A DNA stretch of 64,000 nucleotides from Roseibium porphyridii (lineage in GTDB: Bacteria; Pseudomonadota; Alphaproteobacteria; Rhizobiales; Stappiaceae), in NCBI RefSeq assembly GCF_026191725.2, contig NZ_CP120863.1, positions 4,258,001 through 4,322,000 on the forward strand. The letters run 5' to 3'. How positions within the stretch are numbered: the stretch's first letter is position 1; each line of letters starts with the position of its first letter. The position numbers were made by a program, and so were the translations under genes. Shown piece by piece: positions 35,567 through 45,510 of the stretch. The notes below the pieces were generated by a model. It saw only the letters and a program-made list of their open reading frames with translations, was not told where the DNA came from and did not search any database.

Positions 35567-38557
35567 TCATTCCTCGATCTCGACTTTTCCAATCAATCGC
35601 ACGAACACTGAACGAACCTTACTTTGCAGTTCCGCCAGCTCCGCCTCCAGTCGCACGAATGTCGGGCTCGAGGACGCCTGAACAAGCAGGTCAAGCACGC
35701 CACCTGGAGCCTCCGAAGGCACAAACTTGCCGGACAGCACAAGCCGAAGGATCTGCGTTAGCCTGTGGTAGAGACGCAACGCCTCCAGCAACAACTCCGC
35801 ATCGCCGAGTGCCAGGAAGCCAGCGTCCCGCAGTTTTTCCAGCGCCTCTTCTGTTCCCTGCGCCAGAATCTCTTTGCTTTTTTCGGCATTGGCCAGTTGC
35901 AGGAATTGAGCAATGAATTCGATATCGACCAAGCCACCGGCGACCTGTTTCAGGTCCCAGACATCTTTAGTTCCCTTTTCCTTTTCAATGCGCGCCCGCA
36001 TGGCCCGCACGTCATTGGCAAGTTGCGCAAGATCCCGTGGTTTGGTCAGCGTCTCGCAGATGTTCCCGATAATCCTGGCTCTGAACTCCGGTGACGACGA
36101 CGCAATCACTCTGGCTCGGGTCAAAGCCATATGCTCCCAGGTCCACGCTTCCTTTTCCTGGTAGGCGATGAAGCCGCCCAGATTTGTTGCCAATGGGCCA
36201 GCGTTGCCGGATGGACGCAGCCTGAAGTCAACCTCATAAAGAGAGCCTTCTGCTGTCGGCGCAGACAGAGCGGTGACAAGCCTTTGCGTCAGGCGGGTGT
36301 AGTATTGTGAAATCGCCAATGGCCGTCGTCCATCGGACTCTTTGACATCCTCCGGAGCGTCATAGAGCAAGATCAGATCGAGATCCGAGGCAGCGGTCAT
36401 CTCACGTCCGCCAAGTTTCCCCATGGCAAGAACCGCGACTTCTCCCCCTGGAACACTGCCGTGGTTCTCACCGACATGAGAAATCACCTGCCGCAGGATG
36501 CGGTCGACAACAACTTCGGCCAGTCTGGCCAAAGCAAACCCGACCCGGTCGGCGGAAAGCGTGTCTGAGATCAACCTCAAGCCGATCAGAAACTGCTGTT
36601 CCTGAGTAAAGATGCGCGCCCTGTCCAAGGCTTCTTCGTAAAAGCGAGACTGTGCAAGCGTACGATCAAGACCGACGCGAAACTCCTGTACGCTTGGCAT
36701 GGCACCGAAGAAGGCCGGATCAAGGACCGCGTCCAGAACATGCACGCGCTTTGAAACCGTTTCGGCCATGCGCGGGGCAGCTCCCATGGTCGTTGCAAGC
36801 AACGACAGCAACTGCGGGTTCGATCTCAAAAGCGAAAACAATTGCACGCCGGCGGGGAGTTTGGACAGGAAACTGTCGAATGCTCTTAGCGCCGAATCCG
36901 CGTTGTCCGTTGCCGCGAGCGCTCCGATCAGTGAGGGATGCATTTCGGTCAAGCGCTCACGGGCCTTGGTCGACCGTGTGCAGGGATAGCGGCCGAAGTG
37001 CCAGGATTTGACAATGTTGGCGGCCTCGGACGGCTGCTGAAAGCCGAGCCTCGCCAGGGTATCCAGCGTATCGGGATCATGATCATCACCGGTGAAGACC
37101 AGATTGCCCAGCTCGGACGACAAGCCGGGCTCGTCTTCGAAGAGTTCAGCATAGTGATGCAGCACCTTGCGCAGATGATCGAGCAAGACTTTCTCGAACT
37201 CGGGCAGGCCTTCAAACCCCATCAATGCGGCGACACGATTGAGACCCTCGTTGTCTTTTGGCAAAAGCTGGGTCTGCTCGTCATTCATCATTTGAATGCG
37301 ATGTTCCACATCCCGCAAGAAGACATAGGCGTTCCTCAACTCATCTCTTGCGCGCACCCGGATCCAATCCGCATCGCAAAGCGCATCAAGCATTTCAAGT
37401 GTCCGGCGCCCACGCAGTTCAGGATTGCGGCCACCTGCAATCAGCTGCTGCGTTTGAACGAAGAATTCCACTTCTCGAATACCGCCACGTCCAAGCTTGA
37501 CGTTGTGGCCAGCAACGGCAATGGCGCCGTGGCCTTTGTGCATATGGATTTGCCGCTTGATCGACTGCACATCCGAAATCGCTGCGAAGTCCAGATACTT
37601 ACGCCAGATAAAAGGCACAATTTCTCTGAGGAATTCCTTGCCTGCCGGAATGTCGCCAGCGCAAGGCCGGGCTTTGATCAGTGCTGCTCTCTCCCAATTC
37701 TGCCCGAGAGATTCATAGTAGACCAATGCTGCGGGAACGGACATTGCCAGCGGTGTTGCGCCCGGATCGGGACGCAGGCGCAAATCAGTTCGAAAGACGT
37801 AACCGTCAGCCGTTCTGTCCTGCATGATCTTTACCAGGCGCCGGGTCATGCGAACAAATTCAACAGGAGCTTCTGCATTGCCGGACATCGGTGCCTTGTC
37901 CGGGTCGTAGAGCACGATCAGATCGATGTCTGAAGAATAATTGAGTTCGTTTGCACCGTGTTTGCCCATTGCAAGCACGATCACTCCGCTGTCGACCTCG
38001 GGCCGCTCGTCGTCAACAGGCGAAAACTTGTTGCGGCGGGTCAGATCCTTGAGGCAAAACCGGATGGCTGCTGTCAGCGCCGCGTCGGCGAAACCGGCAA
38101 GCGCGCCCGTTACCTGGTCCAGCACAATTGCTCCGCAGACATCCGCCAGCCCCAATGTCAGCGCAAGGTTCTGCTTGAACAGTCTGAGCGCTTGCATGAT
38201 ACCGTCTTCATCTTCCGCGACTGCATTTTCTGCTTCTGACAACAGTCGACCGATGCGCTCCTCTGGCACCTCCTGCAGCAAGGCCAACAAGCGCGGCGGA
38301 TCAGCAAGCATCAGGTCGCGCAAATAAGGGGAATTGGAAATAATGCCTGAGAGAAATTCGCCCAGGTTCGGTTTTTCCCCGATCAGGTTTTTCAGGAGTT
38401 CGCCCGCTTCAGGATGATCCAGCAGGTCTTTCAGAAAAAGGTCTGCATGGTCCGGATCGGGCGTTGTCGGGACGATGGTTATCCGGTCAGCAAGAAGACC
38501 TCTGGTGCCAGTTTTGCCATCAAGAGCGTTTCTCTCCGGTTTTCCCGTCTTGTCCAT
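35567..38557 (-). CDS. glnE: Glutamine synthetase adenylyltransferase/adenylyl-removing enzyme
   Basis: A two-headed enzyme that adds and removes AMP on glutamine synthetase under nitrogen control. Both nucleotidyltransferase heads are intact: MGKHGANELNYSSDIDLI (about residue 197-214) and MGKLGGREMTAASDLDLI (near 720-740), each with the Asp-x-Asp catalytic pair. The central and C-terminal helical regions follow the family, and the length (about 996) is normal. I chose the ATG at 38557, preceded by GGGAG; ATG at 38575 is an alternative. The start overlaps the 3' end of the upstream kinase gene, so glnE is probably cotranscribed with the two-component pair. Confidence 0.95.
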   Translation of the reverse strand: MDKTGKPERNALDGKTGTRGLLADRITIVPTTPDPDHADLFLKDLLDHPEAGELLKNLIGEKPNLGEFLSGIISNSPYLRDLMLADPPRLLALLQEVPEERIGRLLSEAENAVAEDEDGIMQALRLFKQNLALTLGLADVCGAIVLDQVTGALAGFADAALTAAIRFCLKDLTRRNKFSPVDDERPEVDSGVIVLAMGKHGANELNYSSDIDLIVLYDPDKAPMSGNAEAPVEFVRMTRRLVKIMQDRTADGYVFRTDLRLRPDPGATPLAMSVPAALVYYESLGQNWERAALIKARPCAGDIPAGKEFLREIVPFIWRKYLDFAAISDVQSIKRQIHMHKGHGAIAVAGHNVKLGRGGIREVEFFVQTQQLIAGGRNPELRGRRTLEMLDALCDADWIRVRARDELRNAYVFLRDVEHRIQMMNDEQTQLLPKDNEGLNRVAALMGFEGLPEFEKVLLDHLRKVLHHYAELFEDEPGLSSELGNLVFTGDDHDPDTLDTLARLGFQQPSEAANIVKSWHFGRYPCTRSTKARERLTEMHPSLIGALAATDNADSALRAFDSFLSKLPAGVQLFSLLRSNPQLLSLLATTMGAAPRMAETVSKRVHVLDAVLDPAFFGAMPSVQEFRVGLDRTLAQSRFYEEALDRARIFTQEQQFLIGLRLISDTLSADRVGFALARLAEVVVDRILRQVISHVGENHGSVPGGEVAVLAMGKLGGREMTAASDLDLILLYDAPEDVKESDGRRPLAISQYYTRLTQRLVTALSAPTAEGSLYEVDFRLRPSGNAGPLATNLGGFIAYQEKEAWTWEHMALTRARVIASSSPEFRARIIGNICETLTKPRDLAQLANDVRAMRARIEKEKGTKDVWDLKQVAGGLVDIEFIAQFLQLANAEKSKEILAQGTEEALEKLRDAGFLALGDAELLLEALRLYHRLTQILRLVLSGKFVPSEAPGGVLDLLVQASSSPTFVRLEAELAELQSKVRSVFVRLIGKVEIEE

Positions 38558-39986
38558 TTCCACTCCCGCTGCCATCCGGCTCTGCCGGCTTCAAGTCGAT
38601 CCGGGCGGACAGGCCCGGCGTCTCATTCTTGAAGCGCAACTCTCCTCCATGCAAGCGGGCGACTGCCTTGACAAGGCTCAATCCAAGGCCGGTTCCAGGT
38701 TCTGAACGGCTTTCTTCTAGACGCACGAAGCGCTCTTTCACCCGGTCCTGATCCTTCTCCGGAATACCAGCACCGTTGTCGCTGACCGACAGCTGCACCC
38801 GGTCATCTTCCAGACGTGCCGACATTCGGATCACGAGATCACCTTCTATAGGGCGGCCATATTTCAAGGCGTTTTCAGTCAGGTTGACCAGAACCTGGCT
38901 GATCAGGTCCTTGTTGCATTCAGCGTATAGGCCGGCTGGTACCTCGGTCTCAAGGCGCCCGCCTTCATCTTCAACGAGCGGTTCATAGAGCTCTGCGATT
39001 TCCGCGACCATCTTGTTCAGATCTGTCGGCTCCATGACCGTTCCAGGCGCCATCGATTCAATTCTGGCGATCCTCAGCAATGCATTGAAAATCCGAAGCA
39101 GGTGGTCGGTCTCATCGAGTGTGGCTTCGAGAGCGTCGCGATACCCCTCTTCTCCCTTTGCATCGCGCAATGCGATTTCGATGCGTGTCTGAAGGCGCGT
39201 CAGGGGCGTTTTCAAGTCATGGGCGATGTTGTCGGTCACGTCTTTCATCGACTGCATGAGCAGCTCAATGCGTTCCAGCATGGTGTTGAGATTGATCGCA
39301 AGCCGATCGAATTCATCATTATTGCCCGCAACAGACAGCCGGCCTGTCAAATCGCCGTGCATAATGGTCCGGCTGGTGGCGGAGATATCGTCGATACGCT
39401 TCATCACGCGGCTGTTGACAAAAAACCAGGTGATCGCGCCCATCAGAACAATAACGACGAGCCAGAGCCGCAGCGCGTTCGCCAACAAATTGGAGAATTT
39501 CAGCTGATCGCCGAGGTCCCGTCCGACAAGAAGACGAAAGCCGCCGCGCAGCTCAAACGTGCGCACCATGGCCTGGCGTTCAATATCTTCGGTATTCTGA
39601 CCAAGCCTCGTGTAGCGTACGCGGCGCAATCCGCCATCGGCTTCTTCGAGCACAACGGTCGGAAGGCGGGCAATGTTTCCGACAAGGGCATTGCCGGCAA
39701 AGTCGGTCAGCAGATAGAGGCTGGCGTCAGGATGTCTGGAGCGACGGTCAATGGTTTCCACCAGATCACGGACGCCACCGCGAACGTACACATCCGCCAA
39801 TCCCTTAAGCTCGGAATCGACGGATTGAACGACCTGCTCGGACATCAGGTGGTCGGTGTTTTCAGCCACGTAAACGACCAGAAAACCGGACATGACCGTG
39901 AAAACGCCGACATAGAGCAACGACAGCTTGAATGCCGTCGTTCGAGTAAATCTAGTGAGCCGCGTCACGGATCGTGTATCCAGCAC
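38520..39986 (-). CDS. Sensor histidine kinase of an OmpR-type two-component system
   Basis: A 488-residue membrane kinase. Helices at about 18-40 and 170-190 flank a periplasmic sensor (about 41-168); a HAMP linker follows. The H-box is DNIAHDLKTPLTRLQTRI; the ATPase domain shows NLTENALKYGRPIEG, DNGAGIPEKD and GTGLGLSLVKAV. It overlaps its response regulator by 35 bases and glnE by 38 bases downstream, so the three genes form a coupled unit. The gene order protease-regulator-kinase-glnE suggests control of envelope quality, but the signal is unknown. Confidence 0.93.
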   Translation of the reverse strand: MLDTRSVTRLTRFTRTTAFKLSLLYVGVFTVMSGFLVVYVAENTDHLMSEQVVQSVDSELKGLADVYVRGGVRDLVETIDRRSRHPDASLYLLTDFAGNALVGNIARLPTVVLEEADGGLRRVRYTRLGQNTEDIERQAMVRTFELRGGFRLLVGRDLGDQLKFSNLLANALRLWLVVIVLMGAITWFFVNSRVMKRIDDISATSRTIMHGDLTGRLSVAGNNDEFDRLAINLNTMLERIELLMQSMKDVTDNIAHDLKTPLTRLQTRIEIALRDAKGEEGYRDALEATLDETDHLLRIFNALLRIARIESMAPGTVMEPTDLNKMVAEIAELYEPLVEDEGGRLETEVPAGLYAECNKDLISQVLVNLTENALKYGRPIEGDLVIRMSARLEDDRVQLSVSDNGAGIPEKDQDRVKERFVRLEESRSEPGTGLGLSLVKAVARLHGGELRFKNETPGLSARIDLKPAEPDGSGSGNGQDGKTGEKRS

Positions 39987-40638
39987 CTCTGATGGTGTGC
40001 AGAAGCGGTGTGGCGAAGCCCTTGTCGATCTTGCCGCGCAAGCGCGAGATATGAACGTCGATCACATTGGTTTGCGGGTCGAAATGATACTCCCAGACAT
40101 TTTCCAGAAGCATGGTGCGGGTGACCACCTGACCGGCATTCTGCATCAGGTATTCGAGCAAACGGAATTCTCGAGGTTGAAGAGGGATTTCGGTTTCGCC
40201 CCGGCGGCAGGAATGCGCCATACGGTCAAGTGTCAGATCACCGACGGTATAGGTTGTTTCGACCTGGCTGGCGGATTTCGGCCGTCTGGCAAGCGCTTCG
40301 ACACGCGCCTGGAGTTCGGTAAAGGCATAAGGTTTGGGCAGATAGTCGTCGCCGCCGGCTTTCAGGCCCTTGACCCGGTCATCCACCTGACCGAGGGCGG
40401 AAAGGATCAACACCGGTGTATGATTGCCTTCGTCGCGAAGCTGCTGAATCACGGACAGTCCATCCAGCCGGGGCAACATGCGGTCGACAATGAGGATGTC
40501 GTAGTCGCTGTCCAGCGACATCTGCAATCCTGTCTGCCCGTCTGCGGCCTGGTCGGCCGTGTGCCCGAGTTCGGTCAGGCCCTTCACGAGGTAGCTGGCC
40601 GCTTCGGGATCATCTTCGATAACAAGAATCCTCAACAT
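39952..40638 (-). CDS. OmpR/PhoB-family response regulator
   Basis: A 228-residue regulator with an N-terminal receiver (acidic Glu-Asp-Asp at 8-10, phospho-acceptor Asp52 in LIVDRMLPRLDG, Lys in PKPYAF) and a C-terminal winged helix (LQPREFRLLEYLMQNAGQVV, then VIDVHISRLRGKIDKG). Its 3' end overlaps the kinase gene by 35 bases. It lies 190 bases downstream of degP, separated by a terminator hairpin. Confidence 0.94.
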   Translation of the reverse strand: MLRILVIEDDPEAASYLVKGLTELGHTADQAADGQTGLQMSLDSDYDILIVDRMLPRLDGLSVIQQLRDEGNHTPVLILSALGQVDDRVKGLKAGGDDYLPKPYAFTELQARVEALARRPKSASQVETTYTVGDLTLDRMAHSCRRGETEIPLQPREFRLLEYLMQNAGQVVTRTMLLENVWEYHFDPQTNVIDVHISRLRGKIDKGFATPLLHTIRGAGYTIRDAAH

Positions 40639-40742
40639 AGCTTCCTTTTACCGTGAGTTGCGCAGAATGAAAATGGCTGGCGGCGGCGATGGATGTGAGA
40701 CGCCGCCGCCAGTCAGTGCGGGTTTAGAGGCTAAACCCTAGG

Positions 40743-40792
40743 CAAAGACCGGCCTGTCGGGGTTTGGGGGCAGAGGGCAGGCCGGTCTTGCC
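40743..40792 (-). terminator. Terminator-like hairpin between degP and the response regulator
   Basis: A 12-base perfect inverted repeat AAGACCGGCCTG / CAGGCCGGTCTT (40745-40756 and 40778-40789) with a 21-base loop. It lies about 40 bases after the degP stop, and on the minus strand the right arm ends in CTTTGCC, with no long T-run. It is the probable end of the degP transcript or an attenuating structure. Confidence 0.5.
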
Positions 40793-40828
40793 ACACAGGG
40801 GCCGGTCCGGGGCGGGACCGGGTCCTGA

Positions 40829-42358
40829 TCAGGCAAGGTTCATGGGAAGCGCCACGAACCGTGTTGAGTTGTTGGTCTCGACCCTGAAGAGAACCGCCTT
40901 GCGGCCGTCCTTCTCGGCCTTGTCGAGTGCCTTGAGAACATCTTCCGGGTTGCTCACCTGCATCCCGGCGACTTCAAGAATGACGTCACCAGTGCTGAGA
41001 CGCTTTTCGGCTGCAGGGCTTTCCGGATCGATCTCCGCAATCACAACGCCCTTGCCTTCCATACCGGCTTCGGACTTGGTGGTCAGAACCAGGCCCAACT
41101 CATCAAGGCTGGTTTTTGTTTCTTCGACCTGAGGCTGTTCGACAGCAGCCTGTTCCTGCTCCTTCAGACGGCCGAGTGTAACGGTCACGTCCTGTTCTTC
41201 GCCGTCACGCCAGATGGTAACGTCAACCTTGGTGTCGGGCTCATAGGCAGCAACGATCTTGGACAGATCACGAGGCCCTTCGACGCTGGTGCCGTCCACC
41301 GCGAGGATGGTGTCGCCTGAGCGCAGGCCAGCCTTCTGAGCCGGGCTGTTTTCCTGCGCTTCCGCGACGATGGCGCCGCGGGCCTGATCAAGGCCAAGGC
41401 TTTCCGCGATGTCATCGGTCACGTTCTGGATCTGAACACCCAGCCAGCCGCGTACGACTGTACCGTCGTCCTTCAGCTCCATGATGACATCTTGCGCGGT
41501 CGAAGCCGGGATTGCGAAGGCAATACCGACATTGCCACCTGACGGCGAGAAGATCGCCGCATTCACACCAATCACCTCACCCTTCATGTTGAAAGCCGGA
41601 CCACCGGAGTTTCCGCGATTGACTGGCGCGTCAATCTGGATGAAGTCGTCGTAAGGACCGGCGCCAATATCGCGTCCACGAGCAGATACGATACCTGCAG
41701 TCACAGAACCGCCGAGACCGAACGGATTGCCGATTGCAACTGTCCACTCTCCGACTTCCGGAGCATCATCGGCAAAATCGACGTAAGTAAAGTCCTTGTC
41801 GGCTTCGACTTTCAGTAGCGCCAAATCTGTGCGCTTGTCAGCGCCGATCAGGGTTGCGTTGGACTCGTCACCATTCTGGTCGATGACCGTAAATTCGGTA
41901 CCGCGATCAATCACGTGATGATTGGTGACAACAAAACCATCTTTGGAGATGAAGAAGCCGGAGCCCTGAGACATGCCGAACTGACGCGGATTGCGACGCT
42001 CGCGCTGGCCTTCTTCAGCACCAGGGTTTCCAAAGTCACGGAAGAAGCGTTCAAACGGATGCCCGTCCGGCAGGCCTTTGAAGAATTCCTGGGATCCTTC
42101 TCTGCCATTGAAGTTCATCATGCGGGGCTCAACTGCCTGCTTCACGCGAACACTGACAACGGCAGGGCTTACGGTGCTGACAACGTCAGAAAAGTCCGCC
42201 GGAGACGCTGCATTCACGCGTACAGCTTCGGCGTGCGCCAACTGGCTGGGGACAATGGTTTGCGCGGTCAAAAGACCCGCAGCGCCGAGCGCGAATACTC
42301 CTGCCAGTAATTTGGCGCGGCGAGACCGCAAGGGAGAAACTGACCGACCGTTTTGCAT
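40829..42358 (-). CDS. degP: Do-family periplasmic serine protease/chaperone (DegP/MucD)
   Basis: A 509-residue protease and chaperone of the periplasm. The N-terminal basic region and hydrophobic stretch (residues 14-34) form a signal peptide ending near AHA. The catalytic triad is His148 (TNHHVID), Asp178 (DLALLKV) and Ser251 (GNSGGPAFN). Two PDZ domains follow (RGWLGVQIQNV... and VVIAEIDPESPAAEKRLSTG). The ATG has a GAGGAAG site. In rhizobial genomes a degP gene follows the cyc genes for cytochrome c maturation, as approximately here. Confidence 0.94.
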   Translation of the reverse strand: MQNGRSVSPLRSRRAKLLAGVFALGAAGLLTAQTIVPSQLAHAEAVRVNAASPADFSDVVSTVSPAVVSVRVKQAVEPRMMNFNGREGSQEFFKGLPDGHPFERFFRDFGNPGAEEGQRERRNPRQFGMSQGSGFFISKDGFVVTNHHVIDRGTEFTVIDQNGDESNATLIGADKRTDLALLKVEADKDFTYVDFADDAPEVGEWTVAIGNPFGLGGSVTAGIVSARGRDIGAGPYDDFIQIDAPVNRGNSGGPAFNMKGEVIGVNAAIFSPSGGNVGIAFAIPASTAQDVIMELKDDGTVVRGWLGVQIQNVTDDIAESLGLDQARGAIVAEAQENSPAQKAGLRSGDTILAVDGTSVEGPRDLSKIVAAYEPDTKVDVTIWRDGEEQDVTVTLGRLKEQEQAAVEQPQVEETKTSLDELGLVLTTKSEAGMEGKGVVIAEIDPESPAAEKRLSTGDVILEVAGMQVSNPEDVLKALDKAEKDGRKAVLFRVETNNSTRFVALPMNLA

Positions 42359-42612
42359 ATTATCTTCCTCTGTAGACTTTCAAATTGAAGGTCGTTGCAG
42401 GAACGTTTGCGGGGACTCACGTTCCGGTTCGAGAAAGAACTTAGGTAATCGTTCCTTACAGCCGCCTGTCGGTGGCATTACGTTTTTGTAAGATTGTGCT
42501 GAAGGGGCGCAGTTTCGGTAAAAGCCCGCTGACTTCTGCGCTGTTGCTCATACAAAAAAGAGGAATGGCAAATGGTCTCTTCGGTCGGAACCAACCATTG
42601 CAGAGTTGCTTC

Positions 42613-43269
42613 TTACGACGAGGGGTCTGGAAACAACACTGGCGCGTTCCCCGCCGTCCATTTCGACCATTTGGGCATTACGGCTTGAAACTGCTCAGAA
42701 GCCTCAAATGCTGTAAGCCATGCTTTGATGGCATTCCAAGCCTCTCCGTCGAACCATGTTCGGTCGGAATTGGCAAACTGACGGACAAAGGGAAGAATTG
42801 CGTAGTCGGCAAGTGACGCACGTTTTCCCATCAGCCAGGAGCCTTGCGACAAGCGCTTTTCCCACTGCCAGAGGATGTCGGACGCAGCACCGCGCTCAGT
42901 TTCACGGTCAGCGTCCTGGTAGCGGGTATCGTATTTGTAACGGTCAAGATGGCGCTTGAATGGGCCGTCGCACATCTCGATCAACTCGAGTGCCTCATCA
43001 AGCGTCCCTACTTCGGGCTGCAACCAATGCTCTGGATCAGATTGACGCAGCGTCCACAGCATGATGTCCAAACTTTCATCCAGCACAGTGTTCCCTTCCT
43101 TCAGGCAAGGAACTGTTGCCGATGGCGACGTTTTCAGAAATTCAGGAGCCTTGTCACGCAGTACAATCTCGCGCAGTTCAACTGTTTTTCTGCTTGCGTG
43201 AAAAGCAAGACGCGCTCGAATTGCATAGGGACATCGCCGAAAGGAGTACAGAATTGGGTAGGTATTCAT
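42613..43269 (-). CDS. Glutathione S-transferase family protein
   Basis: A 218-residue GST-like protein. The thioredoxin-like N-terminal domain begins YPILYSFRRCPYAIRARLAF, with Cys-Pro-Tyr where the active-site Ser, Tyr or Cys sits, then SATVPCLKEGN as the glutathione-binding loop with cis-Pro. The C-terminal domain is all helical. It may reduce or conjugate thiol compounds; substrate unknown. It starts the region of accessory-looking genes next to degP and stands alone. Confidence 0.9.
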   Translation of the reverse strand: MNTYPILYSFRRCPYAIRARLAFHASRKTVELREIVLRDKAPEFLKTSPSATVPCLKEGNTVLDESLDIMLWTLRQSDPEHWLQPEVGTLDEALELIEMCDGPFKRHLDRYKYDTRYQDADRETERGAASDILWQWEKRLSQGSWLMGKRASLADYAILPFVRQFANSDRTWFDGEAWNAIKAWLTAFEASEQFQAVMPKWSKWTAGNAPVLFPDPSS

Positions 43270-43396
43270 GCTTATTCTTTACTTCAATCATAAAGTGCAA
43301 AAAACACATTATGAAACCAATCAAATGCAACCTAAAGGCTTTTTCTTCACCGGTTGTAAATGAATTGCAGTGATACTTTTGACTTAGGATATCAAC

Positions 43397-44395
43397 ATGA
43401 CTGAGTCGCTCCTTCAACTTGCAAAAGACAGTTCCGCCGACAAGAAACACGAGCTCGCAGAGCACGTGACCGGACTGCTTGTAGCACGGGCAAGCGACAC
43501 TCGATCAGAAGAAACCAGTCTCCTGAACAATATGCTCGAAGGCGTTTACGATTCTCTGGAATTGGAAGCCCGGAAAACGATGTCCGAACGCCTTTGCACT
43601 GTTGAGGCGACTTCAAACAAGCTTGCCGTAGCAATGGCGGGCGATGAATTGCCGATTGCTCAGGCGGTTCTTGAGCGCTCCAATTCCCTTCGCGAGGAAG
43701 ATCTTCAGAACATCGCTGCAACCAAGGACGAAGCCTATCTGCTTGCGTTGGCCAAACGCGACCACATCAGCAAGGATCTTGGCGGTATTCTCGTCAAACG
43801 CGGCAGCAAGAAGGTTAAGCATGCGGTCGCGGCAAATCTGGGCGCCGAGATCACCATGCCGGTGTTCGAGACCCTGGTTAAGGACATGCCCAAACAGCTG
43901 GGGGATCGCATCCGGCATCTGCGCAAGTCGAATGACGAACTGCTTGAGGACCTTTTCAAGGACGACGGAGAAATCGCTGCCGGCAAAGAGCTTGTCAAAC
44001 GCCCGTCAAAGATCAGTCCGAAAGCCTGGCTGATGGGCATCAGGCTGAAGAAAACCAATCTGAACAAGGCAATCTATCAGCTCTCCATCGAGCATAATCT
44101 TCTGGATGCCGTTGCACTGTTGTCCTTTTTCTGCGGACTGGACATGAAGTATGTTCACAACCTGATGGTTCGCTTTGATTCAACAGGTATCGCAACAGTT
44201 TGCCGTGCAACCGGTATTGGCGCGAAGGAATTTCAAGCCATCTGCAAGGAACGCTGCAAGCACTTGAAGTTTCCCGAAAGCACAGGCAGCAAGTGGTTGA
44301 CCAACTATCACATGCTTGATGAGACCGATGCCCGGCGCTTGCTGTCGCTCATGAAGATGAAGCTGAAGGCGACAAAACAGGAAAAGGCCGCCTGA
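43397..44395 (+). CDS. DUF2336-family protein (paralogue 1)
   Basis: A soluble, mostly helical 332-residue protein of the alphaproteobacterial DUF2336 family, whose function is not established. The N-terminal part (LLQLAKDSSADKKHELAEHV) and C-terminal part (NLLDAVALLSFFCGLDMKYV, LMVRFDSTGIATVCRATGIG, DARRLLSLMKMKLKA) align along their whole length with the protein at 46569-47651. No membrane segment, signal peptide or catalytic motif is seen. It stands alone, with the sequence CGGTTGTAAA 37-46 bases before the ATG. Confidence 0.85.
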   Translation: MTESLLQLAKDSSADKKHELAEHVTGLLVARASDTRSEETSLLNNMLEGVYDSLELEARKTMSERLCTVEATSNKLAVAMAGDELPIAQAVLERSNSLREEDLQNIAATKDEAYLLALAKRDHISKDLGGILVKRGSKKVKHAVAANLGAEITMPVFETLVKDMPKQLGDRIRHLRKSNDELLEDLFKDDGEIAAGKELVKRPSKISPKAWLMGIRLKKTNLNKAIYQLSIEHNLLDAVALLSFFCGLDMKYVHNLMVRFDSTGIATVCRATGIGAKEFQAICKERCKHLKFPESTGSKWLTNYHMLDETDARRLLSLMKMKLKATKQEKAA

Positions 44396-44492
44396 CCGTT
44401 CTCAGAACGGCGAAGGCCATTTGCATTCACGTCTTTTTTTTGAACTCCCTTGCGCAGACGGCGAAGCGGGTACTGTCATCTCTTCCCCTGCT

Positions 44493-45407
44493 TCAACGCC
44501 AGGCAACGGCGCTTGCAAGAATAGTCTCGATCGCTTTGATGGTTGCCCGAACTGACCCGGGCTGCAGTTTTTCATAAGCATGAAGTGCATAAACAGGCGT
44601 TGGTTCGAGCGTGTGTTTGCTAAAAAGAGGCACAAGCCTTTTTGCGCGCAGGTCTTCAACAACGCCTATGTCCGGCAACAGTGCGACGCCCAAACCTTCC
44701 CTAGCGAGTGCGGCGATGGCTTCGACGGTGTTACTGCGAAAGCTCGTTTTGAAACAAAGTCTTATCGGATTGCCACCTTCTTGAGATTGAAGGATGTGCT
44801 CCAGATTCTCAGGCTCACGCACGTGTGCAATGTAAGGCAGTGACTGCGCCCATTCCATGAAGGCCGGATCGTCGGCAGAAGGTGCGGCATCGAGCAGTTC
44901 AGGGGCAACGCAAAGCACGTCCCTCAAAGCGCCGACACGTCTTGCCTTCAAACTGCTGTCCGGCAGATCTCCAACAGTCAGTGATACGTCAATACCCTCG
45001 GCAACAAGATCAAGCCGTTTGTCGTCAGCGATAACCTGCGGTGTCAGATGCGGAAACTGCCGCCTCACAAGCGCGATCGCCGGTGCTATGACAGTTGCAA
45101 TCAATGCGTGGGGCGCGGTGATCGTGATCGGTCCAGATGGCCTGGCGCCGAAGGCTTCCATTTCCGTTTGCGCAAGTCGCGACAACGCAATCAGCTCTTT
45201 GCACTTCTGGTAGTACCGTTTGCCTGCAGGCGTGAGTGACAAACGTCGCGTCGTGCGTACGGCCAGCTTCACATCGAGCTGGGTTTCAAGTCGCTTCAGA
45301 TTTTGGCTGACCGCCGATTTTGCCAGGTTCATATCTTCCGCAGCACGGGTAATCGAGCCAGTCTCAACAACAGTGACGAAAGTTTGCGGCAAAACGGATA
45401 ACATCAT
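44493..45407 (-). CDS. LysR-family transcriptional regulator
   Basis: A 304-residue LysR regulator with the N-terminal helix-turn-helix (FVTVVETGSITRAAEDMNLA, then KSAVSQNLKRLETQLDVKL) and the effector domain. I chose ATG at 45407 (Met-Met-Leu start), the normal LysR position; the open frame upstream reads through the intergenic region. It is divergent from the monooxygenase-like gene at 45511, which with the SnoaL-like gene is its likely target. Confidence 0.9.
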   Translation of the reverse strand: MMLSVLPQTFVTVVETGSITRAAEDMNLAKSAVSQNLKRLETQLDVKLAVRTTRRLSLTPAGKRYYQKCKELIALSRLAQTEMEAFGARPSGPITITAPHALIATVIAPAIALVRRQFPHLTPQVIADDKRLDLVAEGIDVSLTVGDLPDSSLKARRVGALRDVLCVAPELLDAAPSADDPAFMEWAQSLPYIAHVREPENLEHILQSQEGGNPIRLCFKTSFRSNTVEAIAALAREGLGVALLPDIGVVEDLRAKRLVPLFSKHTLEPTPVYALHAYEKLQPGSVRATIKAIETILASAVAWR

Positions 45408-45510
45408 TTTTTGTTCTCTAAAAATGAACAGTATTTTCTTTTTTAAACTCTTTTTGGAACAATAGAAACACCTCAAATAAGCGGCACCGGAATTCAACAC
45501 GGAGCCGATC

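Noticed and set aside
36938..37933. A 331-codon plus-strand frame antisense to glnE
   Set aside because: A shadow of glnE; no domain and no start signal.
39102..39992. A 296-codon plus-strand frame antisense to the kinase gene
   Set aside because: A shadow of the kinase; no domain or ribosome-binding site.
42360..42500. GGAAC...CGTT pair upstream of degP as a possible general-stress (EcfG) promoter
   Set aside because: The spacing is 15 bases, shorter than the 16-17 usually required.
43300..43360. Possible mobile-element edge beside the first DUF2336 gene
   Set aside because: No inverted repeats, target duplication or integrase is seen; the AT-rich stretch looks like an ordinary promoter.
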